NCBI RefSeq assembly: GCF_036053395.1
Contig: NZ_CP107942.1
Location: 3,128,501 to 3,192,500, forward strand
Direction of reading: 5' to 3'
DNA: 64,000 nucleotides
Source: Actinoplanes sp. NBC_00393
GTDB taxonomy: Bacteria > Actinomycetota > Actinomycetes > Mycobacteriales > Micromonosporaceae
Shown here: positions 49,777 to 57,846 of the stretch, one piece after another
Position numbering within the stretch: position 1 is the stretch's first letter
How the letters are laid out: every line of letters starts with the position of its first letter
Notes under the pieces: model-generated
What the model saw: only the letters and a program-made list of their open reading frames with translations
Told to the model about the DNA's origin: nothing
Database searches by the model: none
Program-made: the position numbers and the translations under genes

Positions 49777-50619
49777 TCAGCTGCGAAGACTCCGCCGCCC
49801 GCTTTCATACGCTCGCCGTCCCCCGCTGACCTCCCGGCCCCTGGCGCGGGCGGCCCACCACGCGGTCACGCCGAGCTGCACGACCAGCGCGCCCACGATC
49901 GCGATGGTGAAGGCGGCGGGGATGCCGAGCGGCACCAACAGCACGGCGGTGAGGAAGCAGAACACCGCGAACCCGACCAGCCCTTGCGTCACCCCGGACA
50001 GCGTCCGGATCGCCGCCGACGGCCCGTGCTGAGCCAGCACGAAGGCGGCGACGACGCTGGTCGCGATCGGGAACGGCGCCAGAATCCCGGTCACCACCGG
50101 TCCCGCGTAGGCGGCGACCCCCGTGACCGTCAGCACCAGCACCGCGGTGGCGGCGGCCCGTCCCGGCAGATCCCACCAGGGCGGGGTCACCGTCGCGGCC
50201 GTGTCAGGGTCGCCGTCGATGGCCGCCACCAGCCGGTATGCCACCCACGTCGCGACCAGGACGAGCAGGAGCGCCCAGCCGGCGCCTACCGGCCGCTGAG
50301 CGAGCACGATGTCGGCCAGCACGTTCGCCGCCCAGGACACCGCGAGCGTCAACGGCCATCGCCACCGCCGGCCCGCGTAGGCGAAGACGACCGCGAACAC
50401 CGCCAGCGACACCAGCCCCAGCAACGATGCTGCCGCCGCGCGGGCGCCGAAGCGGACACCCTGCTCGAGGCAGGTGATCAACAGAATGGGCCCGGCGACG
50501 ATGGGGAACGCCACCAGCGTGCCCGCCACCCGGCCGCCCCATCGGCGTCCCGCCAACCACGACCCGACCACCAACAGCGGCGCCAGCAAGAGTTTCAACA
50601 CCAGCAGCGTCACCGCCAC
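49777..50619 (-). CDS. Multi-pass membrane protein of unknown function
   Basis: This 280-aa protein from GTG 50619 has about eight to nine hydrophobic helices in two repeated halves (start LLVLKLLLAPLLVVGSWLAGRRW; second half VLTVTGVAAYAGPVVTGILAPFPIATSV). A PFPI/AFPIV motif occurs in both halves (AFPIVAGP, APFPIATS), hinting at an internal duplication as in small transporters. No family recognised; lies downstream of the MerR-HEAT gene, 29 bp away on the same strand. Confidence 0.72.
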   Translation of the reverse strand: MAVTLLVLKLLLAPLLVVGSWLAGRRWGGRVAGTLVAFPIVAGPILLITCLEQGVRFGARAAAASLLGLVSLAVFAVVFAYAGRRWRWPLTLAVSWAANVLADIVLAQRPVGAGWALLLVLVATWVAYRLVAAIDGDPDTAATVTPPWWDLPGRAAATAVLVLTVTGVAAYAGPVVTGILAPFPIATSVVAAFVLAQHGPSAAIRTLSGVTQGLVGFAVFCFLTAVLLVPLGIPAAFTIAIVGALVVQLGVTAWWAARARGREVSGGRRAYESGRRSLRS

Positions 50620-50648
50620 ACCCTAGACGGGTCTCCGCGATCACTGCT

Positions 50649-51653
50649 TCAGGTGAGCTTGCGTAGCTGGAGGATGTACGTCGCGGTGAGGGCAACGCCG
50701 CGGTCGTCGTCCCGGGTCAGATCGGCGAGGGCGCGGGACGTCGTCGTCCCGGGGATGTCCGCGAGCGCCTGGGTCAGCCGCCGGCGCCCGGCCGATGCGA
50801 CGGCGCCGTGGGCGAGCCGGTCGACGAGACCGGCAGCGATCTGGTCGGCCAGCCCGGGATCAGCGGCCAGCCCGCTCAGCGCGTCGGCCGCGTCGACGTC
50901 GTTCGCCTCGTCGACGATCATGTCGAGGAGGATCGGCACCGTCTCGGCGACTCCCCGTGCCCCGGCTGCGAGCGCCGCGCACCTGCGCACTCCGACGTCG
51001 GCATCGGTGAGGGTGTTGCGCAGCAGTGCGGTCGCCGCACCGTCCGGGATCTCGGCGATGCACTGGACGGCACGTGTGCGCACCTCGGCCTCCGGCGCGT
51101 CGAGACCCTGGGCAAGCAGAGCCAGCGCATCGTCGCCCGATTGCGCCAGGGCCCATCGCAGCGCTCCGGCGACGTTCGGGTCCGTCTCGTGCAACGCCGC
51201 CTCGACCAGGGCCTCCACCGGCGGTCGAGTCTCCTCGACCGAGGACAGCGCCGCACGCTGCCGCTTCCCGGCGCTCTCCGAGCCCAGCGCGTGCAGCAAC
51301 GCGACGATCTGCAGGACGTCTTCCCAGCCGCCGGGATCCGCGGCGCCGATCCGCCGCAGTCGCGTCAGCAAGTCGACCTCAGCTGCGATGCGGTCCTGCG
51401 TCTGCCGGATGAGGCCGTCGACCAGCTGCGACGGTGTGAAGGCGGGATCATCCAGCGCGCGCCCGACCTCGCGCAGCGACAACCCCAGCGACCGCAGGCT
51501 CTCGATGTGGAAGATCCGCCGGATGTCCTCGCCGGAGTACTCGCGATAGCCCGCCCCGGTACGACCCGTCGGCCGGACCAGGCCGAGCGAGTCGTAGTGC
51601 CGGAGCATGCGGGCGCTGACCCCGGACCGTCGCGCCACGTCACCGATCAACAC
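50649..51653 (-). CDS. MerR regulator fused to HEAT repeats
   Basis: This 334-aa protein has a MerR DNA-binding domain at residues 1-75 (IGDVARRSGVSARMLRHYDSLGLVRP; GAGYREYSGEDI) and a short coiled coil (to about 110). The rest is built of helical HEAT-type repeats of about 30 residues (for example DPNVAGALRWALAQSGDDALALLAQGL, EAEVRTRAVQCIAEIPDGAATALLRNTL). HEAT arrays bind proteins, so it is probably governed by a protein partner rather than a small molecule. The gene lies 6 bp after a stand-alone HEAT-repeat gene that shares the operon. Confidence 0.87.
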   Translation of the reverse strand: MLIGDVARRSGVSARMLRHYDSLGLVRPTGRTGAGYREYSGEDIRRIFHIESLRSLGLSLREVGRALDDPAFTPSQLVDGLIRQTQDRIAAEVDLLTRLRRIGAADPGGWEDVLQIVALLHALGSESAGKRQRAALSSVEETRPPVEALVEAALHETDPNVAGALRWALAQSGDDALALLAQGLDAPEAEVRTRAVQCIAEIPDGAATALLRNTLTDADVGVRRCAALAAGARGVAETVPILLDMIVDEANDVDAADALSGLAADPGLADQIAAGLVDRLAHGAVASAGRRRLTQALADIPGTTTSRALADLTRDDDRGVALTATYILQLRKLT

Positions 51654-51659
51654 CGGCTG

Positions 51660-52328
51660 TCATCCCTTCTCGTCGCCCGTCCCGAGAGCAACGATGCGCT
51701 TCGCCTGCTCGATCGCGAACTCGAATCCGGCATCCGGATCGCGCAACAACCGCTCTGTGGCGATGGCGTGCCGGCGTACGCCAGGGTCCTGATCCTTCAT
51801 CGCGGCGCCCAGCGCCGGCAGGATCACGTCGCCGAGCGCGACCAGTGCCCGGCTCAGGCTCACCTGGGTGTCACGGCGGCCGCGCCCCAGTTGCGTGACC
51901 AGCACCTCGGCCAGCCCCGCTTCGTCACCATCGGGGACGAGTACGACCGCCGCACGCCAGGCACTGCGGGCCACCTCGTCGTCGGCGTCGGTCAGCAGCG
52001 ACCGGGTGATCGCCGGCCAGGCCCGCCGGTCTCGGATCTTGGACAGGGTGTGCAACGCCTGGCTTCGTGCCTGCATGTGCTCCGATCGGAGCTCGCCGAC
52101 GAGCCGAGGGACTGTCATCGCCGCCGGGTATCGGGTGAGCGCCCACGTGAGCATGTCGCGCACGTAGAAGTCGGGCTCGACCGCGCACCGCTCGATGAGC
52201 TTGTCGACGAACCGCGGGTCCGCGGCCGCGCCGATCGCCAGCGCCGCCTGCAGCCGCATCGACGAACTGCCGCTCTCCAGCCGCTGCAGAGCTCGCGTCG
52301 TGGTCAGGTCCTCTGCCGGAATGGTCAT
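51660..52328 (-). CDS. HEAT-repeat protein paired with MerR-HEAT regulator
   Basis: This 222-aa protein starts at ATG 52328, with GGAGGTGA 7 nt upstream. It consists almost wholly of HEAT repeats (SMRLQAALAIGAAADPRFVDKLIERC; DFYVRDMLTWALTRYP; DDEVARSAWRAAVVLVP; DPGVRRHAIATERLL). No catalytic motif or membrane segment. First gene under the MerR-type promoter at 52356-52379 and followed closely by the MerR-HEAT gene, so the two helical arrays may interact and form a sensor-regulator pair. Confidence 0.83.
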   Translation of the reverse strand: MTIPAEDLTTTRALQRLESGSSSMRLQAALAIGAAADPRFVDKLIERCAVEPDFYVRDMLTWALTRYPAAMTVPRLVGELRSEHMQARSQALHTLSKIRDRRAWPAITRSLLTDADDEVARSAWRAAVVLVPDGDEAGLAEVLVTQLGRGRRDTQVSLSRALVALGDVILPALGAAMKDQDPGVRRHAIATERLLRDPDAGFEFAIEQAKRIVALGTGDEKG

Positions 52329-52355
52329 CGGAATCACCTCCTGACCACAGCCAAG

Positions 52356-52379
52356 ACCTTGTCATCGTGACAAGGTCAA
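52356..52379 (-). promoter_or_regulatory. MerR-type operator/promoter of the HEAT operon
   Basis: Perfect dyad ACCTTGTC-ATCGT-GACAAGGT (52356-52376), directly joined on the minus strand to TTGACC (52379-52374) as -35 box. About 19 bp further is a weak -10 (TTGGCT, 52354-52349). This matches the common actinobacterial MerR operator TTGACCTTG-N-CAAGGT. It lies 28 bp upstream of the HEAT gene and is very probably bound by the MerR-HEAT protein. Confidence 0.82.
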
Positions 52380-52389
52380 GCCGCGGCGG

Positions 52390-52587
52390 TCAGCCGCCGG
52401 TCATCAGGTGGGCGGCACCCCAGCGGTTCCAGTCGTACGACTCCGCGCCGAGCAGGGCATAGCGCAGATCGAATGAGACGGCCGCGGTCGGACCCAGATG
52501 GGCGAGACGGCTCGCGATGCGTACGGCCACTTCCTCAGCGCCTTCGCCGGTCCGGGTGTCCTGCACGCCCGCGCGATCGACGTTCAA
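52390..52587 (-). pseudogene. Truncated DUF4240 protein fragment
   Basis: The 65-residue reading ends VSFDLRYALLGAESYDWNRWGAAHLMTGG, which is the N-terminal conserved block of DUF4240 proteins (normally followed by CSDDGF and 80-100 more residues). The stop falls exactly at MTGG and the MerR-type promoter begins 12 bp on, so the 3' part was lost. N-terminal residues before GEGAEE do not match the family. Confidence 0.55.
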
Positions 52588-52912
52588 CGAGAACTCGTCC
52601 CGACCATGATCGTCACGCGCGGGACCTTCTCACGCGCCGCCCACACGGGCCATGCGGGCGGGCACGGCGCGCTCCCGCTCGGTGAGCGCCACCGGGACGC
52701 CACCGGCGCCGCGGCCCTCATCGAGCAGCTCGGCCTGTGCTTTCCGCTGCTGTGCGTGGTCGCGCTGAGCCGGCGCGGCCCGCGATGGCAGTAATGTCCG
52801 TCGCGGTGGCCGCCGTCGTCTGGCCGGTCGCGCACATCGCCGGCTTTGCCGCAGTGGCTTCGCTCCGGCCGCAGACCCACCCCGACCGGGCGGCCTCAGC
52901 GCGAGCCGGCCT
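52588..52912. other. 325-bp stretch without a supportable gene
   Basis: Open frames exist on both strands but none has a credible start, ribosome site or protein-like pattern. No hairpin or repeat stands out. It separates the DUF4240 fragment from the end of the DUF1479 gene. Confidence 0.5.
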
Positions 52913-54187
52913 TCAGGGCCGGGTAGCAGGTTCGAGGTTGAGGCCGCGGCGTCCGATGTGGTTGAGGTCGGCCGGCTGGAAGCGGTTGGGCCAGTCACGT
53001 TCGTAGTGCTCGGCCGGGAAGTCGCTGGGGCTCTCGCCGCTGAGGAAGGCGGCCCGTACGGAGTTGGCGTACTGCTCGTTGCGCGGGCACCACGGCGCGG
53101 CGGGGATGTACATGACGTTGCCCCAGCCCCGCTGGGCCTCGACCGGCGCGACGCTGTGGATCATGTCGCAGTGCCACCAGACCGAGTCGCCGGCCTTGAC
53201 GTCCGGGATGCCGGTGAGGGCCTCCATCAGCGGGGCGTGCCATTTGTGGCCGGCCGGGAAGACCTGGTTGACGGTGACGCCGCACATGTCGTCGTCGGGG
53301 ACGTCGGACAGCAAGGGGCGCAGCATCAGGTAGGCCATCGCCTCGGGGATCGGCACGGTGTGCAGCACGCCCTGGTCGTGGTCCATGTCGGACAGGGCGG
53401 TCCAGCCCTGGAAGGTGCGGAACGCCGAGCACATGGTGGTGCCGGGGTATTGCGGGCCGGCGGTGCGGTGGGCGGCGTCCCACGGGTCGTACTGCTCGAC
53501 GCTGCCGTCGAACAGGTGCCGGAACGCCTGCTGGTACGCCTGGGTCATCCACAGGTCGAGGGTGCCGGGGTCCAGGTGGGTGCCGAGGCCGGCCGAGTCG
53601 GCGCCTTCCGGGCGGCGCCGGATGCGGTCGGGATACAGCGAGTCGCGGTGCGGGTCGAACCACTGCACTCCGTCGGACTCGTGCTTCCACTGGCTGTTGA
53701 GGAACGCCTGCACGGTGGCCATGCGCTCGCTCTGGCGGGCCTGCATCTGGGCGGGTGACCAGTAGATCGGGTAGATCTCGGGCTTGGAGCCGACGCTGCC
53801 GAAGAAGTCGTCGCCGGGTCCGCGGTAGTTCTCGAAGAAGTGGTTGCTCTCGACGTAGTCGACGATGTCGGCGTCCCACTGCAGGGCCTGGGCACGCTCG
53901 AAGTGACCGCGCACGACCAGGCAGCCGCGGCGGCGCAGCTGGTCGAGCTGTGCGGCGGTGACGGTGCCGTCGGCGATGTCGGCGTAGTCGATCACCGGCC
54001 AGATCGGCTCGCCGCGGCGGCGGGCCGCGGTGATGTCGTCGACGGCGGACTGCACGCGCTGTTCGACGACGGCGAAGACCTCGTCGACGGTGCGGCCGGA
54101 CGCGGCGATCCGCGCGCGCAGGGCGGCCTTGATCTCCCGGGTCGCGGCGGCGAGGTCGGCGGGCGTCTCTTCCCAGTGCGGAAGCAC
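52913..54187 (-). CDS. DUF1479 (YbiU-like) putative Fe(II)-dependent oxygenase
   Basis: This 424-aa protein from GTG 54187 (AAAGGA 8 nt upstream) matches DUF1479: GCLVVRGHFERAQALQWD, HFFENYRG, then the His-x-Asp pair in GTHLDPGTLDLWM and a later histidine in WWHCDMIHSV. These are the metal-binding residues of a double-stranded beta-helix oxygenase of the Fe/2-oxoglutarate type. Substrate not known. Divergent from a ROK regulator across 89 bp with operator-like repeats, so it is probably induced by a sugar-like ligand. Confidence 0.85.
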   Translation of the reverse strand: MLPHWEETPADLAAATREIKAALRARIAASGRTVDEVFAVVEQRVQSAVDDITAARRRGEPIWPVIDYADIADGTVTAAQLDQLRRRGCLVVRGHFERAQALQWDADIVDYVESNHFFENYRGPGDDFFGSVGSKPEIYPIYWSPAQMQARQSERMATVQAFLNSQWKHESDGVQWFDPHRDSLYPDRIRRRPEGADSAGLGTHLDPGTLDLWMTQAYQQAFRHLFDGSVEQYDPWDAAHRTAGPQYPGTTMCSAFRTFQGWTALSDMDHDQGVLHTVPIPEAMAYLMLRPLLSDVPDDDMCGVTVNQVFPAGHKWHAPLMEALTGIPDVKAGDSVWWHCDMIHSVAPVEAQRGWGNVMYIPAAPWCPRNEQYANSVRAAFLSGESPSDFPAEHYERDWPNRFQPADLNHIGRRGLNLEPATRP

Positions 54188-54192
54188 GGCAG

Positions 54193-54227
54193 TTCCTTTC
54201 AAGTCATGTTCCTTTACTTGAATGACT
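54193..54227. promoter_or_regulatory. Repeats in the DUF1479/ROK divergent promoter
   Basis: Inverted repeat TTCAAGT (54198-54204) / ACTTGAA (54216-54222) with 11-bp spacer, nested with AGTCAT/ATGACT and two direct GTTCCTTT copies. AT-rich against the background and next to a ROK-family gene, so a probable ROK operator. Confidence 0.6.
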
Positions 54228-54276
54228 GTAGGGGCGCGCTCGCTTTCTAGGCAAGAGGCCTGACTAGAATCGGCAC

Positions 54277-55413
54277 GTGGATTCCGCCAAGCCTTCGCAG
54301 GACCTGGTCCGGGCGCTGACCGACGAGCACGTGCTGACCGCCCTGATGCGGCACCGGCGCCTGACCCGGGCCGAACTGGCGGCCGCGATCGGCATCTCGA
54401 AACCGACCGCGGGCGAGAGCGTGCGCCGCCTCACCGAGCGGGGCCTGCTGGTCGACACCGGCGAGCGCACTGTCGGCGGGCGCGGCCGCGGCCGGGTCGG
54501 GTCGTACTATGCGCTGGCGCCGACGGCCGGGGTGGCCCTCGCCGTCACCATCACCTCGGCCGGCGTCGTGACCGAATGCCTGGACATCTACGGCGACACC
54601 GTGGCGCGCGCGGTCCGCGAGATCGACCGGCCCGCACACCCGGACCAGGTGGCCGCCGCGTTGCGTGACGCCGTCGCGCAGGTCGGCGACAGCGCCGGCG
54701 GGCCGGTTCGGCTTGCCGTCATCGCCGCGGCCGACCCGGTGGACCGGGACACCGGCCGGCTGGTGCAGCTGCCCGACGCGCCGTTCCTGGTGGGCGAGCT
54801 CGATCCGGCGGCGATCCTGGCGCCGCTGCAGGTCATCGTGGACAACGACGTGAACTGGGCGGCCCTGGCCGAGCGGGCGGAGCAGGCCGCGCGCTGCGAC
54901 TTCGCCTACCTCTACCTGGGTGAGGGGCTGGGCTGCGCAATCGTCAGCGACGGCGAGGTCCGGCGCGGCCACCACGGTCTGGCCGGCGAGATCGCCCACC
55001 TGCTGACCGTCGGGCCGCACGGTCGCGCGATCCGGTTCATCGAGGTGTTCGGTGAGCTGGGCCTGCGCCGCGACGGCTCCACCGCGATCGACGTCGAGCG
55101 GCTGCTCGCCTGCGGCTCGGACAGCCGTCAGGTGATCGGCGAGGCGGTCGCCGGTGTCATCGCGGCTATTGTCGCGCTCGCCGACCCGCAGGAGATCATC
55201 ATCGGCGGTTCCTGGGGGCCGCAGCTGATCGACAGCATCCGGGCGGCGACCGCCGGGTTGCCGCGCCCGGCGCCGGTGCGCGCTGCCACGCCGGACGGAA
55301 ACCCGGTCCTGTCCGGGGTCCGGGCCGAGGCGCTACGCCGGCTGCAAGGCGCGGTCGTCAGAACGGGAACGCCCGGCCCTGCTCCCGCACCGAGACCCAC
55401 TGCAGCTCGGTGA
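54277..55413 (+). CDS. ROK-family transcriptional regulator
   Basis: This 378-aa protein from GTG 54277 has a winged helix at 10-75 (LTRAELAAAIGISKPTAGESVRRLTERGLLV) and a ROK (sugar kinase-like) domain. The usual zinc motif CxCGxxGC is absent; the equivalent region reads LLTVGPHGRAIRF, so it is a divergent, probably non-enzymatic member. It likely controls the divergent DUF1479 gene. Its last 56 bp overlap the convergent aldehyde dehydrogenase gene. Confidence 0.88.
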   Translation: MDSAKPSQDLVRALTDEHVLTALMRHRRLTRAELAAAIGISKPTAGESVRRLTERGLLVDTGERTVGGRGRGRVGSYYALAPTAGVALAVTITSAGVVTECLDIYGDTVARAVREIDRPAHPDQVAAALRDAVAQVGDSAGGPVRLAVIAAADPVDRDTGRLVQLPDAPFLVGELDPAAILAPLQVIVDNDVNWAALAERAEQAARCDFAYLYLGEGLGCAIVSDGEVRRGHHGLAGEIAHLLTVGPHGRAIRFIEVFGELGLRRDGSTAIDVERLLACGSDSRQVIGEAVAGVIAAIVALADPQEIIIGGSWGPQLIDSIRAATAGLPRPAPVRAATPDGNPVLSGVRAEALRRLQGAVVRTGTPGPAPAPRPTAAR

Positions 55414-56812
55414 ACTCCTCCGCCGCCATGCCGATCCCGAACCGGCCCCAGCCGGTGTCCTTCACCCCGCCGAACGGCATCTGCGGCTCGTCGTTGACCG
55501 TCTGGTCGTTGACGTGCACGATGCCCACCTCCAGCCGGGCCGCCAACCGCATCGCGCGCGGCACGTTGCGGGAGATGATCGAGGCGACCAAGCCGAGCTC
55601 GGAGCGGTTGGCGTGCGCGACCGCCTCCTCGGCGGACTCGACGACCTCGACGGTCACGATCGGCCCGAACGTCTCGCTCTCCGCCAGCTCGGTGTCCGGC
55701 GGCACGTCGACCAGCACGGTGGCGGGGTAGCACGGCGGCTGCGGTTCACCACCGGCGAGGATCCGGGCGCCGGCGTCGACCGCCTGCTTGACCCGGCGTT
55801 CCAGCGTGGCCAGGGCCCACTCGTTGATGACCGGGCCCACGACGGTCGCCGGATCGGCCGGGTCGCCCATCGGCAGGGTCGCCACCTTCGCAGCGAACTT
55901 GGCCAGGAACTCCTCGGCCACCGGCCGGGCCACATAGATGCGCCGGGCGCACATGCACAGCTGGCCCTGATGCAGGAAGGCCCCGTACGCCGCCGCGTCG
56001 ACGGCGTAGTCCACGTCGGCGTCCTCGGCGACGATCATCGGGTTCTGCCCGCTGAGCTGCAGCACCACCCGCTTGAGCCGGGTGCCGGCCTTCTCGGCGA
56101 GCCGCCGGCCGGTGGGCGTCGACCCGGTGAAGTTGATCCGCTTGACGTGCCGGCTGTCGAGCATGGCGTCGGCGATGACCCCGGCCTCACCGGGCGCGTG
56201 CGTGACCACGTTGAGGACGCCGGCCGGCAGCCCGGCCTCCTGCAGGATCTCGGCCCACAGCGCCCCACCGGTGTAGGGCGACTCCTCCGAGGGCTTGAGC
56301 ACCACCGTGTTACCCAGCGCCAGCGGGCCGGCGATCGCGCGGCCGCTCAGGGTGAGCGAGGCGTTGAACGGCGCGATCGCGCCGACCACGCCGACCGGCC
56401 GGCGCACAGCAAGAGCCTGGGTTCCGGGTACGTCGGACGCGAGCATCTCGCCGACCGGCCGGTAGGCGAGCTGGGCGGCCTGGCGCAGCAGACTCACCGC
56501 GAAGTCGACCTGGATCTCGCCGAACTGCGAGCCGCAGCCGGTCTCCCGGGCGAGCGCCTCCTGCACGCTGCGGCGCCGGTTCTCCAGGATGTCGGCGGCA
56601 CGCAGGAAGACGGTCTGGCGCCGGACCGGCGCGGCCTGCGACCACTCGCCGAACGCGGTGTGCGCCGCCGCGATCGCCCGAGCGGCGTCCTCGTCATCGC
56701 CGGCCGCGACCGCGCCGATCACCTCACCCGACCAGGGCGAACGGTTGTCGTAGGTGCGCCCCGAGGCAGCGTCGGCCCAGGTTCCCCCGATGAAGTGGCG
56801 TACGGCTTGCAT
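55358..56812 (-). CDS. Aldehyde dehydrogenase (aromatic-aldehyde type) with Glu-to-Gln change
   Basis: This 484-aa protein has the family NAD motif FTGSTPTG, catalytic Cys286 in HQGQLCMCARR and ESETFGP. Overall it resembles benzaldehyde/vanillin dehydrogenases. However, the general-base glutamate, normally in LELGGQNP, is replaced: LQLSGQNP with Gln252, codon CAG at 56059-56057. This would slow deacylation or alter chemistry. Divergent from an IclR gene; the shared 100-bp region contains an operator also found before the LIV transporter operon. Confidence 0.88.
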   Translation of the reverse strand: MQAVRHFIGGTWADAASGRTYDNRSPWSGEVIGAVAAGDDEDAARAIAAAHTAFGEWSQAAPVRRQTVFLRAADILENRRRSVQEALARETGCGSQFGEIQVDFAVSLLRQAAQLAYRPVGEMLASDVPGTQALAVRRPVGVVGAIAPFNASLTLSGRAIAGPLALGNTVVLKPSEESPYTGGALWAEILQEAGLPAGVLNVVTHAPGEAGVIADAMLDSRHVKRINFTGSTPTGRRLAEKAGTRLKRVVLQLSGQNPMIVAEDADVDYAVDAAAYGAFLHQGQLCMCARRIYVARPVAEEFLAKFAAKVATLPMGDPADPATVVGPVINEWALATLERRVKQAVDAGARILAGGEPQPPCYPATVLVDVPPDTELAESETFGPIVTVEVVESAEEAVAHANRSELGLVASIISRNVPRAMRLAARLEVGIVHVNDQTVNDEPQMPFGGVKDTGWGRFGIGMAAEEFTELQWVSVREQGRAFPF

Positions 56813-56873
56813 CGCTTCGCTCCCCCTCCGTCGGCCCTAGGATCAGGCGCGACAAGCACCCTGTCACCCTATC

Positions 56874-56890
56874 GTTCGGCTGAGTCGAAC
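56874..56890. promoter_or_regulatory. IclR-type operator, site 1 (ALDH / IclR)
   Basis: Imperfect dyad GTTCGGC-TGA-GTCGAAC between the ALDH start (56812) and IclR start (56913). Half-sites TTCGGC and G(T/C)CGAA recur at 57725-57738, before the binding-protein gene. Confidence 0.65.
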
Positions 56891-56912
56891 AACTCATGCG
56901 TATCCTGAACCG

Positions 56913-57716
56913 ATGGCACAGCCAGCATCCGGCGACTTCTCGGTCTCGCTCGAGCGGGGCTTGACGATCCTGTCCGCGTTCAGCCGCAGCCGGCCGGTGC
57001 TGGGCATCGCCGACCTGGCCCGGATCGCCGGGGTCACCAAGAGCACCGCGCATCGCTACGTCGCCACGCTGGTGCACCTCGGCTATGTCCAGCAGGACCC
57101 GGACACCAGGAAATACTCTCTCGGGCCGCGGGTCGCCGACCTCGGCTTCGCGGCGATCGAGTCGATGGATCTGACCCGGGTGGCGGCGCCGCTGCTGCAG
57201 AGCCTGGCCGACGAGACCGGCTTCACGGTCAGCATGGCGGTCTGCGAGAGCCGGGACGTGGTCTACGTCGACCGGCGGCGCAGCGGGCGCCGCAACACCC
57301 TGGCGATCGACCTGAACCTGCATGTCGGCTCCCGGCTGCCGGCGTACTGCACGTCCATGGGCAAGGCGATCCTGGCCTACAAGGACCCGCAGGCGCTGCG
57401 GCAGATCCTCGAGCGCTCCGACATGGCCCGGCGCGGCCCGAAGACCATCACCAACCGCGAGGAGCTGATGGTGACGCTGGCCAAGGTCCGCCAGAGCGGG
57501 ATCGCCGTCAACGACGAGGAGCTCGCCCCCGGCCTGCGCTCGTTCGCCGCCCCGATCCGGGACCGCACCGGTGAGGTGATCGCGGCGGTCAACGTGGCGG
57601 TGCACCTGAGCGCCGCCCCGACCTCGCTGGAGTCGCTGGCCGCGCAGATCGAGCCGCATCTGCGGCGAACCGCCCGGGAAATCTCGCGCCGGCTGGGACA
57701 CCGTTCGGAGAATTAA
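56913..57716 (+). CDS. IclR-family regulator of the catabolic locus
   Basis: This 267-aa protein has an N-terminal winged helix (LGIADLARIAGVTKSTAHRYVATLVHLGYV) and a C-terminal IclR effector domain (AYCTSMGKAILAY; AVNDEELAPGLRSFAAPI). Placed between ALDH and the LIV operon with matching operators before both. Likely effector: an aromatic acid or the transported compound. Confidence 0.9.
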   Translation: MAQPASGDFSVSLERGLTILSAFSRSRPVLGIADLARIAGVTKSTAHRYVATLVHLGYVQQDPDTRKYSLGPRVADLGFAAIESMDLTRVAAPLLQSLADETGFTVSMAVCESRDVVYVDRRRSGRRNTLAIDLNLHVGSRLPAYCTSMGKAILAYKDPQALRQILERSDMARRGPKTITNREELMVTLAKVRQSGIAVNDEELAPGLRSFAAPIRDRTGEVIAAVNVAVHLSAAPTSLESLAAQIEPHLRRTAREISRRLGHRSEN

Positions 57717-57722
57717 AAAACT

Positions 57723-57739
57723 GTTTCGGCCAGCCGAAC
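57723..57739 (+). promoter_or_regulatory. IclR-type operator, site 2 (LIV transporter operon)
   Basis: Contains the perfect dyad TTCGGC-CA-GCCGAA (57725-57738), matching site 1 at 56874-56890. It lies 108 bp upstream of the binding-protein start, right after the IclR stop codon. Confidence 0.68.
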
Positions 57740-57846
57740 GCGCTGTTGCCCGCGTCACACAACGCTCTTACCTTCGTCGCACGCCAGCCCGGTAGGTCCC
57801 CCACCAGGCGCTGGCGGTCTGCGAACACTCTTTGAAGGAGCGCGGC

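Noticed and set aside
52498-52794. A 98-codon plus-strand frame
   Set aside because: No ribosome site or family match, and it overlaps the recognisable DUF4240 fragment on the other strand.
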